Positions 15,843 to 24,025 of a DNA stretch of 58,865 nucleotides are shown piece after piece (within the stretch, counting starts at the first letter, position 1; every line of letters begins with the position of its first letter). Made by a program: the position numbers and the translations under genes. The notes beneath the pieces are model-generated. The model saw only the letters and a program-made list of their open reading frames with translations. It was not told the origin of the DNA and did not search any database. This DNA is from Kiritimatiellia bacterium (lineage in GTDB: Bacteria; Verrucomicrobiota; Kiritimatiellia; RFP12; UBA1067), in assembly GCA_017405115.1 (NCBI GenBank), contig JAFRBA010000128.1, positions 1 to 58,865 on the forward strand. The letters run 5' to 3'.

Positions 15843-17159
15843 ATGGTTCTTATGGTTGACAATCCTGGTAGGGCCGCCTCGCCGAGGCGGCCGCAAGATG
15901 CCCCCAAACGCAGCGACCTCATATTCGACGCGGCGGGCCTCCCGCCGGCCGCGCTCGAGCGGAAGCACAGGCTGGAGCGGGACCCTTCCTGCCGCACCGA
16001 CCCCATGGCCTACCTGCCTGGCATGGAGGTCATCGACTCGGACCTCAAGGACCGCGTCCGCGCCGCGATATCGTCGTACGACCCGTCGGCCTACACCGCT
16101 GCGGACGTGCGCCGCGCCCTTGAGCGGGAGCGCTGCGGCGAGGACGAGCTGCGCGCGCTCCTCTCGCCCGCGGCGGCGCCCTTTCTCGAGAAGATGGCCG
16201 AGCGGGCGAGGGCCGAGACGGTGAAGCACTTCGGCAACACAGTCTATATCTTCACCCCGCTCTACATCGCGAACCACTGCGAGAACTACTGCGTCTACTG
16301 CGGCTTCAACTGCTACAACCCAATCCGGCGCATGAAGCTCGACAAGGCGCAGATCGAGCGCGAGATGGAGGTGATCGCGCGGTCAGGCATGGAGGAGGTG
16401 CTGATCCTCACCGGCGAGAGCCGCAGCGCGAGTGGAGTGGAGTACATCGGCGACGCATGCGAGCTGGCGCGCAAGTACTTCCGCCTCGTGGGGCTCGAGG
16501 TCTACCCGATGAACACCGACGAGTACAGGTACCTGCGCGAACGCGGCGCCGACTACGTGACCGTGTTCCAGGAGACGTACGACGTGGAGCAGTACGAGAA
16601 GCTGCACCTGATGGGGCGCAAGCGAGTCTGGCCCTACCGCTTCGACGCGCAGGAGCGCGCGCTCCGCGGCGGAATGCGCGGCGTCGCGTTCTCCGCCCTG
16701 CTCGGCCTCTCGGACTTCCGCAAGGACGCCCTCGCCACGGCGCTCCACGCATGCTGGCTGCAACGCAAGTACCCCGAGGCCGAGATCAGCCTGTCGTGTC
16801 CGCGCCTCCGGCCGATCGCCAACCACGCCGACATCAGGCCCGGCGAGATCGGAGAGCGCGAGCTGTGCCAGGTGCTCTGCGCATACCGGCTCTTCCTCCC
16901 CTTCGCGGGCATAACCGTCTCCTCGCGCGAGAGCGCGTCGTTCCGCAACGGCATAACGAAGATCGCCGCGACGAAGGTCTCCGCCGGGGTCTCGACGGGA
17001 ATCGGCGACCATGCGTCGAAGTACGGCGAGGCGCCGGACTCGGACAGGGAAGGCGACGAGCAGTTCGAGATCAGCGACGCACGCAGCCTCGCGAAGATGT
17101 ACGCAGACCTGACGGGCGAAGGCCTCCAGCCCGTCCTGAACGACTACGTCTACGTCTGA
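15843..17159 (+). CDS. thiH: 2-iminoacetate synthase ThiH (radical SAM)
   Basis: The enzyme cleaves tyrosine to dehydroglycine for ThiG. The radical-SAM cluster motif C-x-x-x-C-x-x-C is visible in ANHCENYCVYCGF, with later ThiH segments (LILTGE, VFQETYDVEQYEKLHLMGRK, SFRNG). It makes 438 residues from the ATG at 15843, about 60 more than E. coli ThiH. The first about 50 are Arg/Pro-rich and are encoded across a perfect REP-like hairpin at 15872-15892. Translation may therefore really begin at 16002 or 16023; no start has a strong Shine-Dalgarno. The 3' end overlaps convergent tatD by 10 bp. Confidence 0.9.
   Translation: MVLMVDNPGRAASPRRPQDAPKRSDLIFDAAGLPPAALERKHRLERDPSCRTDPMAYLPGMEVIDSDLKDRVRAAISSYDPSAYTAADVRRALERERCGEDELRALLSPAAAPFLEKMAERARAETVKHFGNTVYIFTPLYIANHCENYCVYCGFNCYNPIRRMKLDKAQIEREMEVIARSGMEEVLILTGESRSASGVEYIGDACELARKYFRLVGLEVYPMNTDEYRYLRERGADYVTVFQETYDVEQYEKLHLMGRKRVWPYRFDAQERALRGGMRGVAFSALLGLSDFRKDALATALHACWLQRKYPEAEISLSCPRLRPIANHADIRPGEIGERELCQVLCAYRLFLPFAGITVSSRESASFRNGITKIAATKVSAGVSTGIGDHASKYGEAPDSDREGDEQFEISDARSLAKMYADLTGEGLQPVLNDYVYV
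15872..15892. repeat. REP-like palindrome at the 5' end of the thiH frame
   Basis: GGCCGCCTCG and CGAGGCGGCC face each other around a single central base, 32 bp after the thiG stop. It could stabilise the upstream mRNA or be a REP insertion that is translated only if thiH starts at 15843. Confidence 0.6.
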
Positions 17160-17935
17160 GGCTCGGCACCGCGGACAGGGGCCAGGACGGACTCCGCGTT
17201 GGCGAAAGTAAGCTCCGCGAAGTCCTCCGCGGGAACGCCGCGAAGGCGCGCGAGGAACTCGCACGTGTGCCGGATGAACGCCGGCTCGTTCCGACGTCCG
17301 CGCAACGGCACCGGCGCGAGGAACGGAGAGTCCGTCTCGATGAGGATGCGGTCGTCGGGCACGACAAGCGCAGACTCCCTCACGTTGTCGGCCGCGCGGA
17401 ACGTGACGATGCCGGAGATCGACACGTAGAAGCCGAGGTCGAGATACGCCTTCGCCTCGTCTGGCGACCCCGTGAAGCAGTGGATGATCCCCCGCGAAGG
17501 AATCTCCCGGAGAAGCGCGATCGTGTCCGCCGCCGCCTCGCGCGTGTGTATTACGACAGGAAGGCCACGCCGACGGGCCTCCTCCAGCTGCTCGGCGAAG
17601 AGCCGCCTCTGCGCGTCCTTGGTCTCCGGCGAGTAGTGGTAGTCGAGCCCGATCTCGCCCCAGGCGGAGAGAGGGGGAAGAGGTGAAGGTGAAGATGAAG
17701 GTGAAGAAGTGATGTTTGGCTGGTTTATCTGGTCCCTGTCGAATCCCGTCGCGCAAAGCACCGTAGGCGAGCCTTTGCTCAACTCCGTGGCCATGATGGC
17801 TGCGGAGTTGAGCGCCGGGCTTCCGCCGACAACCATGACCTTCTCCACGCCTGCCGCCTTTGCGCGGGAGAGCACAGCGGCTATTTCGTCCGCGTTCGCC
17901 GTCTCGAAATGGCAGTGGGTGTCGAAAAGGCGCAT
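17150..17935 (-). CDS. tatD: TatD-family metal-dependent hydrolase
   Basis: The 261-residue protein shows TatD landmarks: DTHCHFE (His7, His9), GEIGLDYH (Glu94), VIHTREA, HCFTGS and ETDSPFL. TatD proteins are metal-dependent DNases or deacylases of the amidohydrolase superfamily. The stretch between residues 62 and 92 is unusual. The common G-x-HP motif is missing, and a Ser/Pro tract (TSSPSSSPSPLPPLS) encoded by GGTGAA-type tandem repeats takes its place. The start is 2 nt beyond the stop of the YhcH-like gene, so they share an operon. Confidence 0.85.
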   Translation of the reverse strand: MRLFDTHCHFETANADEIAAVLSRAKAAGVEKVMVVGGSPALNSAAIMATELSKGSPTVLCATGFDRDQINQPNITSSPSSSPSPLPPLSAWGEIGLDYHYSPETKDAQRRLFAEQLEEARRRGLPVVIHTREAAADTIALLREIPSRGIIHCFTGSPDEAKAYLDLGFYVSISGIVTFRAADNVRESALVVPDDRILIETDSPFLAPVPLRGRRNEPAFIRHTCEFLARLRGVPAEDFAELTFANAESVLAPVRGAEPQT

Positions 17936-17937
17936 GG

Positions 17938-18408
17938 CTACGCGAGCACCTTGACGATGAGCTTGCGCGCCCTCTTCGGCACGTCGGGCGTCACGGCTGG
18001 CGCGTGCGGGCATGTCGACGGCCAGCAGATCGCGAACTCCCCGCGCTTCACGGTGAACCAGTCGAGCGGCTGCACGGGATGCCCGCAGTCCGCCGCCTCG
18101 TCGAAGTCAAACTCCACGGACGGGTCGAGCGCCGCCATGCCGATGCGCTCGTCGGACTCCAGGGGAACGTGGATGTCGAAGTACCTGCGGTGCAGCTCGT
18201 TCGGGCGGTCGGCCTGCGCGACGTACTGCGCGTCGTCGCAGTTGACGAAGACCCTGTCGCCGTCGATGTCGTTGCGCCCGGGCCTCAGCGAGCCGAATTC
18301 GCCCTTCGCAACAAATTCGCAGGCCTTCGCGAAGTTCGCGCCGAGCCCGGCGTACCTGCCGATGTTCTCGAGCGCGTCGATTGCGTACGTTCCGTCAAGC
18401 TTGACCAT
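17938..18408 (-). CDS. YhcH/YjgK/YiaL family cupin (DUF386)
   Basis: The 156-residue protein matches the YhcH/YiaL fold, with segments such as NELHRRYFDIHVPLESDERI, FTVKRGEFAICWPSTCPHAP and a C-terminal KRARKLIVKVLA. Family members are metal-binding cupins linked to sialic acid or other sugar catabolism; the exact substrate is not evident. GGAG lies upstream of the ATG at 18408. It is followed after two bases by tatD. Confidence 0.88.
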   Translation of the reverse strand: MVKLDGTYAIDALENIGRYAGLGANFAKACEFVAKGEFGSLRPGRNDIDGDRVFVNCDDAQYVAQADRPNELHRRYFDIHVPLESDERIGMAALDPSVEFDFDEAADCGHPVQPLDWFTVKRGEFAICWPSTCPHAPAVTPDVPKRARKLIVKVLA

Positions 18409-18421
18409 GATGCCTCCAGTA

Positions 18422-21400
18422 TCATTTTCCCCAAGCAAAGCCCTTGCAGTTTGGAGGGTCCCCAACGTTCCAGCTTGTATTGGCGAAACGCGACGACACC
18501 TGCCCGTCCGCAGACAGGTTGAAGCCGACCTCGGCGTAGGAAAGGACTGGGTTCTTCACCAGAAACGGCACAAGCGCCACATGGCCTTTTTTCGTCTTCT
18601 CCAGCAGACACGTAGTGCCGGAGGCCGAATACGTGTTTGGCAACCACTTGCCGGTGGACATGTCCTTCGCCCGGTACTTCACGTTGGCCGTTCCCCCCGC
18701 GCCAAACTTCACCATCATCTTGTACTGGTAGTCCTTCGCCAAGGCCTTTTTCGTGAAGACCGTGAATTCGCGCCCCTTGATAGCGGATGCAAGGGCCTTG
18801 TCGGCCCCCGTCCAGCGCGTCTGCGCGAGCTTGCCCCCGGCGACATCCCATCCAAAAGTGCTCGCGGGGTTGTTGGCCGTTCCCGACATCGAAAGCTCCG
18901 CAAGCCCGGCCGAGTCCGCATCGCCGGAGACCCGCAGAGTCATGGCGAACTTGCATGTCTTGCCGCCCTTCACAACCTTCGCGGTGCCCTGCGCCACAAA
19001 CGAACCTTCCTCCTGGGCGGTGAACGAGGAGAAGGAGAAAGTCGCCGTGCCGCCCTTGTTCAGCTGGATCTTGCCGCTGATCTTGCCTGTCAGCCCGACC
19101 GTCAGCGTCGCGGGGCCGCCGCGCCACACGGCGGAGCGCAGCGAGTTGGTGCACTGCACGGCTCCGGCGAAAGTGCCCTTCGCCCATGCCGGCAGGGCCC
19201 TCACGCGCAGGGTGAACGACGAGGAGCCTTCCCACTTCCACGACCTGCGCGGCATCACCCACACCTTGAAGCTGCCGCATGTCGTCGGAACACCGGAGAT
19301 GACGCCGTCCGCATACGAGAGCCCCGGCGGAAGACCTTCCACCACGAACGGATCCTTTTCGCCGGACATATTTGCGCACGATACGGCGATTCTCTGCTTT
19401 ACTCCCTTGTACACCGAGGTCGAAGACCCCTCCGAGAGAGTCTCGTACGCTCCGACGCCCGTGCGCAGCTTGGACGTGATAGTGACGGGCGTCGGACCTT
19501 TCCACTCGCCGACGAATATGTCGAACGTAGTGGAGACGCCGTCCTTGCGAGCCTCAGTGTACACGGTCACAGTAACCGTCCACTCGCCCTCCGACGTCGG
19601 GGTGCCCCTTATCACCCAGCTTCCGTCGCTGCTTTGCCTAACGAGCGACAGCCCTGCGGGGAGATTCTTCACCTTTACCGTCGGAAGGCAGCCCGCGTCG
19701 ATAGAGAGCGGAACCTTCAGGTACTTGCCCGACCCAACCGCGACGAAGTCTGTCTCCGGCTCGACCGTGAGCTTCTGCGCGGCGGAACTTGTCTTTGCGC
19801 GGAACTTGGCGTATACCGTCGCACCGCCGGAAGGCACCGTGTACTTGTATGTCGTTTCCTGCCACAGCCCCGGCAGCGGATTCTTCATCTTCTCGTCGGA
19901 ATACCAGCCGCAGATCGCATAGCCGGAAGCCGGAGTGGCGACGAGACTCACCTTCTTCCCCGGCACGTACAGGCCTCCTCCGGCTACGGACCCCTTCCCG
20001 CTGCACGAGACAAGGAGCGCGTCCTTGTGGAGCCGGTAGTTCGCCACAAGCGGATAGGAGAGCCGCAGAAGCTTGGCGTTGTTGTGCGACGACGTACCGG
20101 TTGGCACGCCGCTTTTCACCCTCTTGCCGGTCACGGGGTCGTCGTAGCGGCAGCCGACCGAGGGGTTGGAGAAGTAGCATGATTCGCGGAAGTATCCCGC
20201 CGCCCAGTTGTCGTCGAAGTATGCGGAGTCTATGAGCCTCACCCTCTTGCCCTTGACGGTCACGTAGTGCGACTTGGCGTACGACCGCCAATTGCTGGCG
20301 TGCGTCGCGCTGTAGCCGTCGTCGTTGTATCCCATGACGGTCATGCAGTGGTCGATGATTACTCCTTCGGAATTCGTGACGTTGAAGTAATGCCCTGTAG
20401 AGTATCCGTAGAGCTGGGGTCCGGAATTCGAGGCATCTGACATTTCCGCATGCCCGGCGCCCATGTTGTGCCCGCACTCGTGGGCTATGGTGCTGTCGTA
20501 TGCGGCGACTGTGATAGCGCAGGCGTTGTAGGCGCGGTCCGGGAAGGTCGAGTCGGAGATGGACCAGTCGTTCAGCGCAAAGCCGATTCCCACAATGCCC
20601 GACTCGGAGCCCTTTACGAGGAACGTCACGATGTCAGCGCCCACTTCCTTGCGCTTGTTGCGTATCCTCTTCCAGTCCGCCGCGCGCGAAGAATTCGAGT
20701 CCGTCCGCACGCCGGCGAGGTAGTCCGTGATCGCGTCCAGGTCGGCGGTGCCGTAGTAGGTGCGCACGGTCCGTGCGTCAGTCGAGACCACTATGGTGCC
20801 TGCCATCCGGTACGAGAACCTGCTGCCAAGCCCGCTGTTGGCGAGAACGTTGTTCATGTTCGCGACGCGGTCCTCGGCGAAAAGCCCAACCGCGTCCTTC
20901 TCGCCGGCGAAGGAGGATGCCGTGCGCACCCACGACGCGGCGGACGCGTCGAACGCGAACAGGACGTCCACGACGTTCGTGAGCGTTTCGCCTATGAGCA
21001 TGCTCTTGCCGTCGACGAGGGGGTCGCCTGTCAGGGAAGACACCCGTGCGGCCTTCTGGCTCGCCATCCCAGGTTCGGACCCCGACGCCGACTTCGGCCT
21101 GAGGTCGCTCGACTTCGTACCGCAGTGTCCGCGCCGACTTGGAAGCGTGCGCTCCACGACACGCAGGTTCTCGCCGTCCCATCGGAAGACAAGTACCTTG
21201 CGAGCCCTCTCGTCCATGACGGTCGCAACGAACCCAGACGGCGTCTCGACGACCGTCGCGTTCCGGTGGTTCGCCCCGTCGGACATTCCGCCGAAGGAGG
21301 CGTGGCCCGTAACCGACGCCATGCGCCGGCCAAGGGTGACGGAAACCTTGCTGCCGTCGAACGACGGCATGACGAGCCGCCCGCCCGCCTGCGGCGCCAG

Positions 21401-21511
21401 CTCCCCGCACGCCGATGCAGGGATGACGCGCGAGCGGACGATTCCGGCGGACGCCGCGCCCGCCAGCAGAATGGCCGCAATCGCCAGTGCCTTCGCCGTT
21501 TTATGCTTCAT
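18422..21511 (-). CDS. Secreted metzincin metalloprotease with C-terminal Ig-like repeats
   Basis: The 1029-residue protein has a signal peptide (residues 1-22). The zinc motif HECGHNMGAGH (344-354) fits HExxHxxGxxH, with Glu345 catalytic, and a Met-turn-like CMTVMGYN follows. This is a metzincin of reprolysin/M12 type. A cysteine in RRGHCGT (Cys130) resembles the cysteine switch of metzincin pro-domains. After the protease come an InlB/Flg_new-like repeat (about 550-615) and putative-Ig modules (LPAGLSLV...GTPTSEGEWTVTVTV). The C-terminal beta-rich part has two similar halves. It probably degrades extracellular proteins. Its start overlaps the upstream XRE/zinc-ribbon gene by 11 bp. Confidence 0.85.
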   Translation of the reverse strand: MKHKTAKALAIAAILLAGAASAGIVRSRVIPASACGELAPQAGGRLVMPSFDGSKVSVTLGRRMASVTGHASFGGMSDGANHRNATVVETPSGFVATVMDERARKVLVFRWDGENLRVVERTLPSRRGHCGTKSSDLRPKSASGSEPGMASQKAARVSSLTGDPLVDGKSMLIGETLTNVVDVLFAFDASAASWVRTASSFAGEKDAVGLFAEDRVANMNNVLANSGLGSRFSYRMAGTIVVSTDARTVRTYYGTADLDAITDYLAGVRTDSNSSRAADWKRIRNKRKEVGADIVTFLVKGSESGIVGIGFALNDWSISDSTFPDRAYNACAITVAAYDSTIAHECGHNMGAGHAEMSDASNSGPQLYGYSTGHYFNVTNSEGVIIDHCMTVMGYNDDGYSATHASNWRSYAKSHYVTVKGKRVRLIDSAYFDDNWAAGYFRESCYFSNPSVGCRYDDPVTGKRVKSGVPTGTSSHNNAKLLRLSYPLVANYRLHKDALLVSCSGKGSVAGGGLYVPGKKVSLVATPASGYAICGWYSDEKMKNPLPGLWQETTYKYTVPSGGATVYAKFRAKTSSAAQKLTVEPETDFVAVGSGKYLKVPLSIDAGCLPTVKVKNLPAGLSLVRQSSDGSWVIRGTPTSEGEWTVTVTVYTEARKDGVSTTFDIFVGEWKGPTPVTITSKLRTGVGAYETLSEGSSTSVYKGVKQRIAVSCANMSGEKDPFVVEGLPPGLSYADGVISGVPTTCGSFKVWVMPRRSWKWEGSSSFTLRVRALPAWAKGTFAGAVQCTNSLRSAVWRGGPATLTVGLTGKISGKIQLNKGGTATFSFSSFTAQEEGSFVAQGTAKVVKGGKTCKFAMTLRVSGDADSAGLAELSMSGTANNPASTFGWDVAGGKLAQTRWTGADKALASAIKGREFTVFTKKALAKDYQYKMMVKFGAGGTANVKYRAKDMSTGKWLPNTYSASGTTCLLEKTKKGHVALVPFLVKNPVLSYAEVGFNLSADGQVSSRFANTSWNVGDPPNCKGFAWGK

Positions 21512-21992
21512 AGGCCGATACGTATGCAGAACCGCAGAACGAGCAGTATGCTCCGTCGTGAACAGCCGCGCCGCAGTTCGGGCATTTCTTCTCAAGAACC
21601 TCGCCGCATATCGCGCAGAACTTGCCGCCTACTGGATCGGCAGCCGTACGGTCGGGACGATAGCAGTTGCGCCCGCCGACTTTGTAGAGACGATTGGTAG
21701 GACATTTAGGATTCGGACAGAAACCAACTGCGGAAGACTGGCTGCCAACCTGCACAACCGCCGGCGGACTGATTCCTTCGCGCTCAGCCGCAGCCTCTTT
21801 GATGTCTACGCCGAACTTCTTGGCAAGTTTCTCTACTACAGCATCGTTTAGCTTCGTGCCGTCACCCTGCTCAAACATGGACAACGCAGACTGCTTGCAT
21901 CCCACTTCGGCTGCAAGCTCGCTCTGGGAAAGACCGCGTGATCGACGCGCTTCCCTGATCTTAAGACATACTATAGGATTTAGCTTAGTCAC
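21501..21992 (-). CDS. XRE-type helix-turn-helix protein with zinc ribbons
   Basis: Residues about 8-60 form an XRE HTH (IREARRSRGLSQSELAAEVG...ALSMFEQGDGTKL). The C-terminal part has paired cysteines (CPNPKCP, CAICGE, CPNCGAAVHDGAYCSFCG) that fit double zinc ribbons. A GTG start at 21992 is used; no Shine-Dalgarno is visible, but an AT-rich CATAAT lies 11 nt upstream. It lies directly beside the TTATCAAC(A/T) cluster and overlaps the metzincin gene, so it could regulate that gene. It could also bind the origin region; both are inference. Confidence 0.8.
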   Translation of the reverse strand: MTKLNPIVCLKIREARRSRGLSQSELAAEVGCKQSALSMFEQGDGTKLNDAVVEKLAKKFGVDIKEAAAEREGISPPAVVQVGSQSSAVGFCPNPKCPTNRLYKVGGRNCYRPDRTAADPVGGKFCAICGEVLEKKCPNCGAAVHDGAYCSFCGSAYVSAYEA

Positions 21993-22017
21993 GGCAGACG
22001 CATATTATGGACTTTAT

Positions 22018-22115
22018 TTTATCAACTTGCAAGGGGGGTGTTATCAACATTATCAACATAGTTATCAACTTATCAACATTTTTATCTACTGTGTTTATTA
22101 CTTTGTTGATAATTA
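22018..22115. other. Candidate replication origin with DnaA-box-like cluster
   Basis: An AT-rich gap contains five direct copies of TTATCAAC(A/T) at 22019, 22041, 22050, 22062 and 22070, and one inverted copy at 22104-22112. They differ from the E. coli DnaA box (TTATCCACA) mainly at one position. The cluster lies in the dnaA-dnaN neighbourhood, beyond the genes following dnaN. Assignment as oriC is inference; a second candidate is 28861-29121. Confidence 0.6.
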
Positions 22116-22742
22116 TCAAAAGGAACGCTTCAAGATTTCGGAAGGAAGTAGGTACTCTTCACCTTCCTTGTGGGATATTCCCTGCTTTTTGAGTTCCGAA
22201 AGCACATTGCCAGTCAATATGTTTCCATTGTCGGCAAATAGCTTCTCAAGTTTCGCACGCCTACTTGACAGCTCCCCTACAGGATCATTTGCAACAAGAA
22301 CACTTTCAAGAATCTGGGCTCTCCTGACGCGACCCTCCTTCTCGGCTGAATCACGTGCCTCCCTTATAACCTCTATTACATGATCTCGAAATTCTCCGGA
22401 AAACCGCTCGTCCAACTCTTCATGGCGCTCCAGCAAAGTTATTTGAGTGGAAGCTTTTTCCTCGGTGTTCTTTGCCAGAATGTCGCCATATCCTTCAAGG
22501 GTCTTGCGGAGCTCTTCTATCTGCTTCTGCATTTCTGCCAGACGACTTTCCGCAGCATTGAGGGCTTTCGCAAGCTCCTCCTTCTCCCTTGTGAGGCACG
22601 CGATCTTTTCGTCTTGAACAACCTTGTCTGCGGCAAGAGACTCCACAACGGCCTTCTGTACGTCCAGCTCCTCTGGAGCGGCGACTTCCTCTTCCTGCTC
22701 TTCCGCGGCAGCCTGCGGTGTGATGAATTCCTCGAAGTTCAT
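22116..22742 (-). CDS. Coiled-coil protein of unknown function next to the origin
   Basis: The 208-residue protein has an acidic N-terminus (EEQEEEVAAPEE), then a long heptad-rich region (about residues 30-105: TREKEELAKALNAAESRLAE and following) predicted as coiled coil, and a charged helical C-terminus. I recognise no named domain. It overlaps the upstream methyltransferase gene by ATGA and forms the end of a dnaN-methyltransferase-coiled-coil run that stops at the edge of the box cluster. Confidence 0.75.
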   Translation of the reverse strand: MNFEEFITPQAAAEEQEEEVAAPEELDVQKAVVESLAADKVVQDEKIACLTREKEELAKALNAAESRLAEMQKQIEELRKTLEGYGDILAKNTEEKASTQITLLERHEELDERFSGEFRDHVIEVIREARDSAEKEGRVRRAQILESVLVANDPVGELSSRRAKLEKLFADNGNILTGNVLSELKKQGISHKEGEEYLLPSEILKRSF

Positions 22743-23983
22743 GACTGGTTATGCCCTTTCAGCGCACATCCCTCATATACGAACAGACGACAGTCTATTG
22801 GTCCGTTGAAGAATGGTACGCGGTTTCTGTAGTAAAGGTCGACAAGGTTGGCGAGATCCGGGTTTCCGGTGATGAGAGCCCCCGTCCAGCCGGAGCATTT
22901 TTCATTCAGAAAAGTGCCTATCCTTTTGTAAACCGGGGCAAGCTCTTCCGGGTCGCCAAGCCTGATTCCGTATTCTGGGTTGAAGAACACGCATCCTTTT
23001 CCGGAGTCGTCGCACGGAGGTATCGGCGTGTCGCCGAAGTCGCATGCAGAGAATTCAATGTAGGGTGCGACACCGGCGGCGATTGCGTTGATGTGCGCAT
23101 TGTCCACTGCCTCGGGCGAGATGTCGGTTGCGATTATCCTGGGAAGTCCCTCGGTCTTTTCCTCTGCCTTCGCATCGAGGACTATTTCCTTCCATATCTG
23201 CTCGGGCGAGGCGCCTGTCCTCTGGCGTGGAGCAACTCTGGGGGCTGACTCGCCGGGTATTATGTGGCCATACCCCTTTACGGACTGGAATGCGAAATGA
23301 CCCTTGAGTGAACCAGGAGCCTTGTTCATAGCGATCATTGCCGCCTCTATCGCCGGAGTTCCGCTTCCGCACATCGGCGACACGAACGGCGTGTCAGGCT
23401 TCCACCCCATCGCCATTATGCACGCCGCCGCAAGCGTTTCCTGCATGGGAGCCGATCCCGGTATCTTCCTGTATCCCCTCTTTGAAAGCGGCTCTCCTGA
23501 CGTGTCAAGGTACACGATGAGCTCGTTGCGCTCCCAGTACAGGAAAATCGCAGCGCCCTTGTTCTCCCTTCCCGAATCGGGACGCATATGGCACTTGTCC
23601 CGAATCCTGTCTACCACCGCGTCCTTGGCATAGAGCGACGGTATGCGAGTGTCGCGAATGGTGTTGTTGTGGACGACGGAAGAAACTGAGATGTAGCCGT
23701 CGGCCTCGATCAGGTTCTCCCAGTCGATCGAGTTGACTGCGAGATACATTTCCTTTATGTTCCTGCAACGCGTCCGCAGAAGAGGGACGAGTACGCGGTG
23801 AGCGGTGCGAAGCTTGAGATTAAGCTTCATCACGTCTCTCATATCCCCCCGCACTACGACGGTGTTTTCGGTTACCTCAACCGTACGATATCCCATCGCC
23901 TCTACCTCGCGCTCAGTCCAGCGCGAAAGTTCCTTGGCACAGGATATGATGATAGGGTAGTTCTTGTTTATCCAGAGGTTCAC
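22739..23983 (-). CDS. THUMP-domain class I SAM-dependent RNA methyltransferase (RlmL-like)
   Basis: The 414-residue protein has an N-terminal THUMP-like region (about 1-150) and a methyltransferase domain. The latter carries FVSPMCGSGTPAIEAAMIA (SAM binding) and the target-base motif NPEYG (FFNPEYGIRLG), a variant of NPPY. This fits the RlmL/YpsC group that makes m2G in 23S rRNA. The start is GTG at 23983 with GGAG about seven bases upstream. It lies 42 bp downstream of dnaN and overlaps the coiled-coil gene by four bases. Confidence 0.85.
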   Translation of the reverse strand: MNLWINKNYPIIISCAKELSRWTEREVEAMGYRTVEVTENTVVVRGDMRDVMKLNLKLRTAHRVLVPLLRTRCRNIKEMYLAVNSIDWENLIEADGYISVSSVVHNNTIRDTRIPSLYAKDAVVDRIRDKCHMRPDSGRENKGAAIFLYWERNELIVYLDTSGEPLSKRGYRKIPGSAPMQETLAAACIMAMGWKPDTPFVSPMCGSGTPAIEAAMIAMNKAPGSLKGHFAFQSVKGYGHIIPGESAPRVAPRQRTGASPEQIWKEIVLDAKAEEKTEGLPRIIATDISPEAVDNAHINAIAAGVAPYIEFSACDFGDTPIPPCDDSGKGCVFFNPEYGIRLGDPEELAPVYKRIGTFLNEKCSGWTGALITGNPDLANLVDLYYRNRVPFFNGPIDCRLFVYEGCALKGHNQS

Positions 23984-24025
23984 CGATGGCTCCGCACACT
24001 GCCTACGTAATGTGAGCTACTCCTT

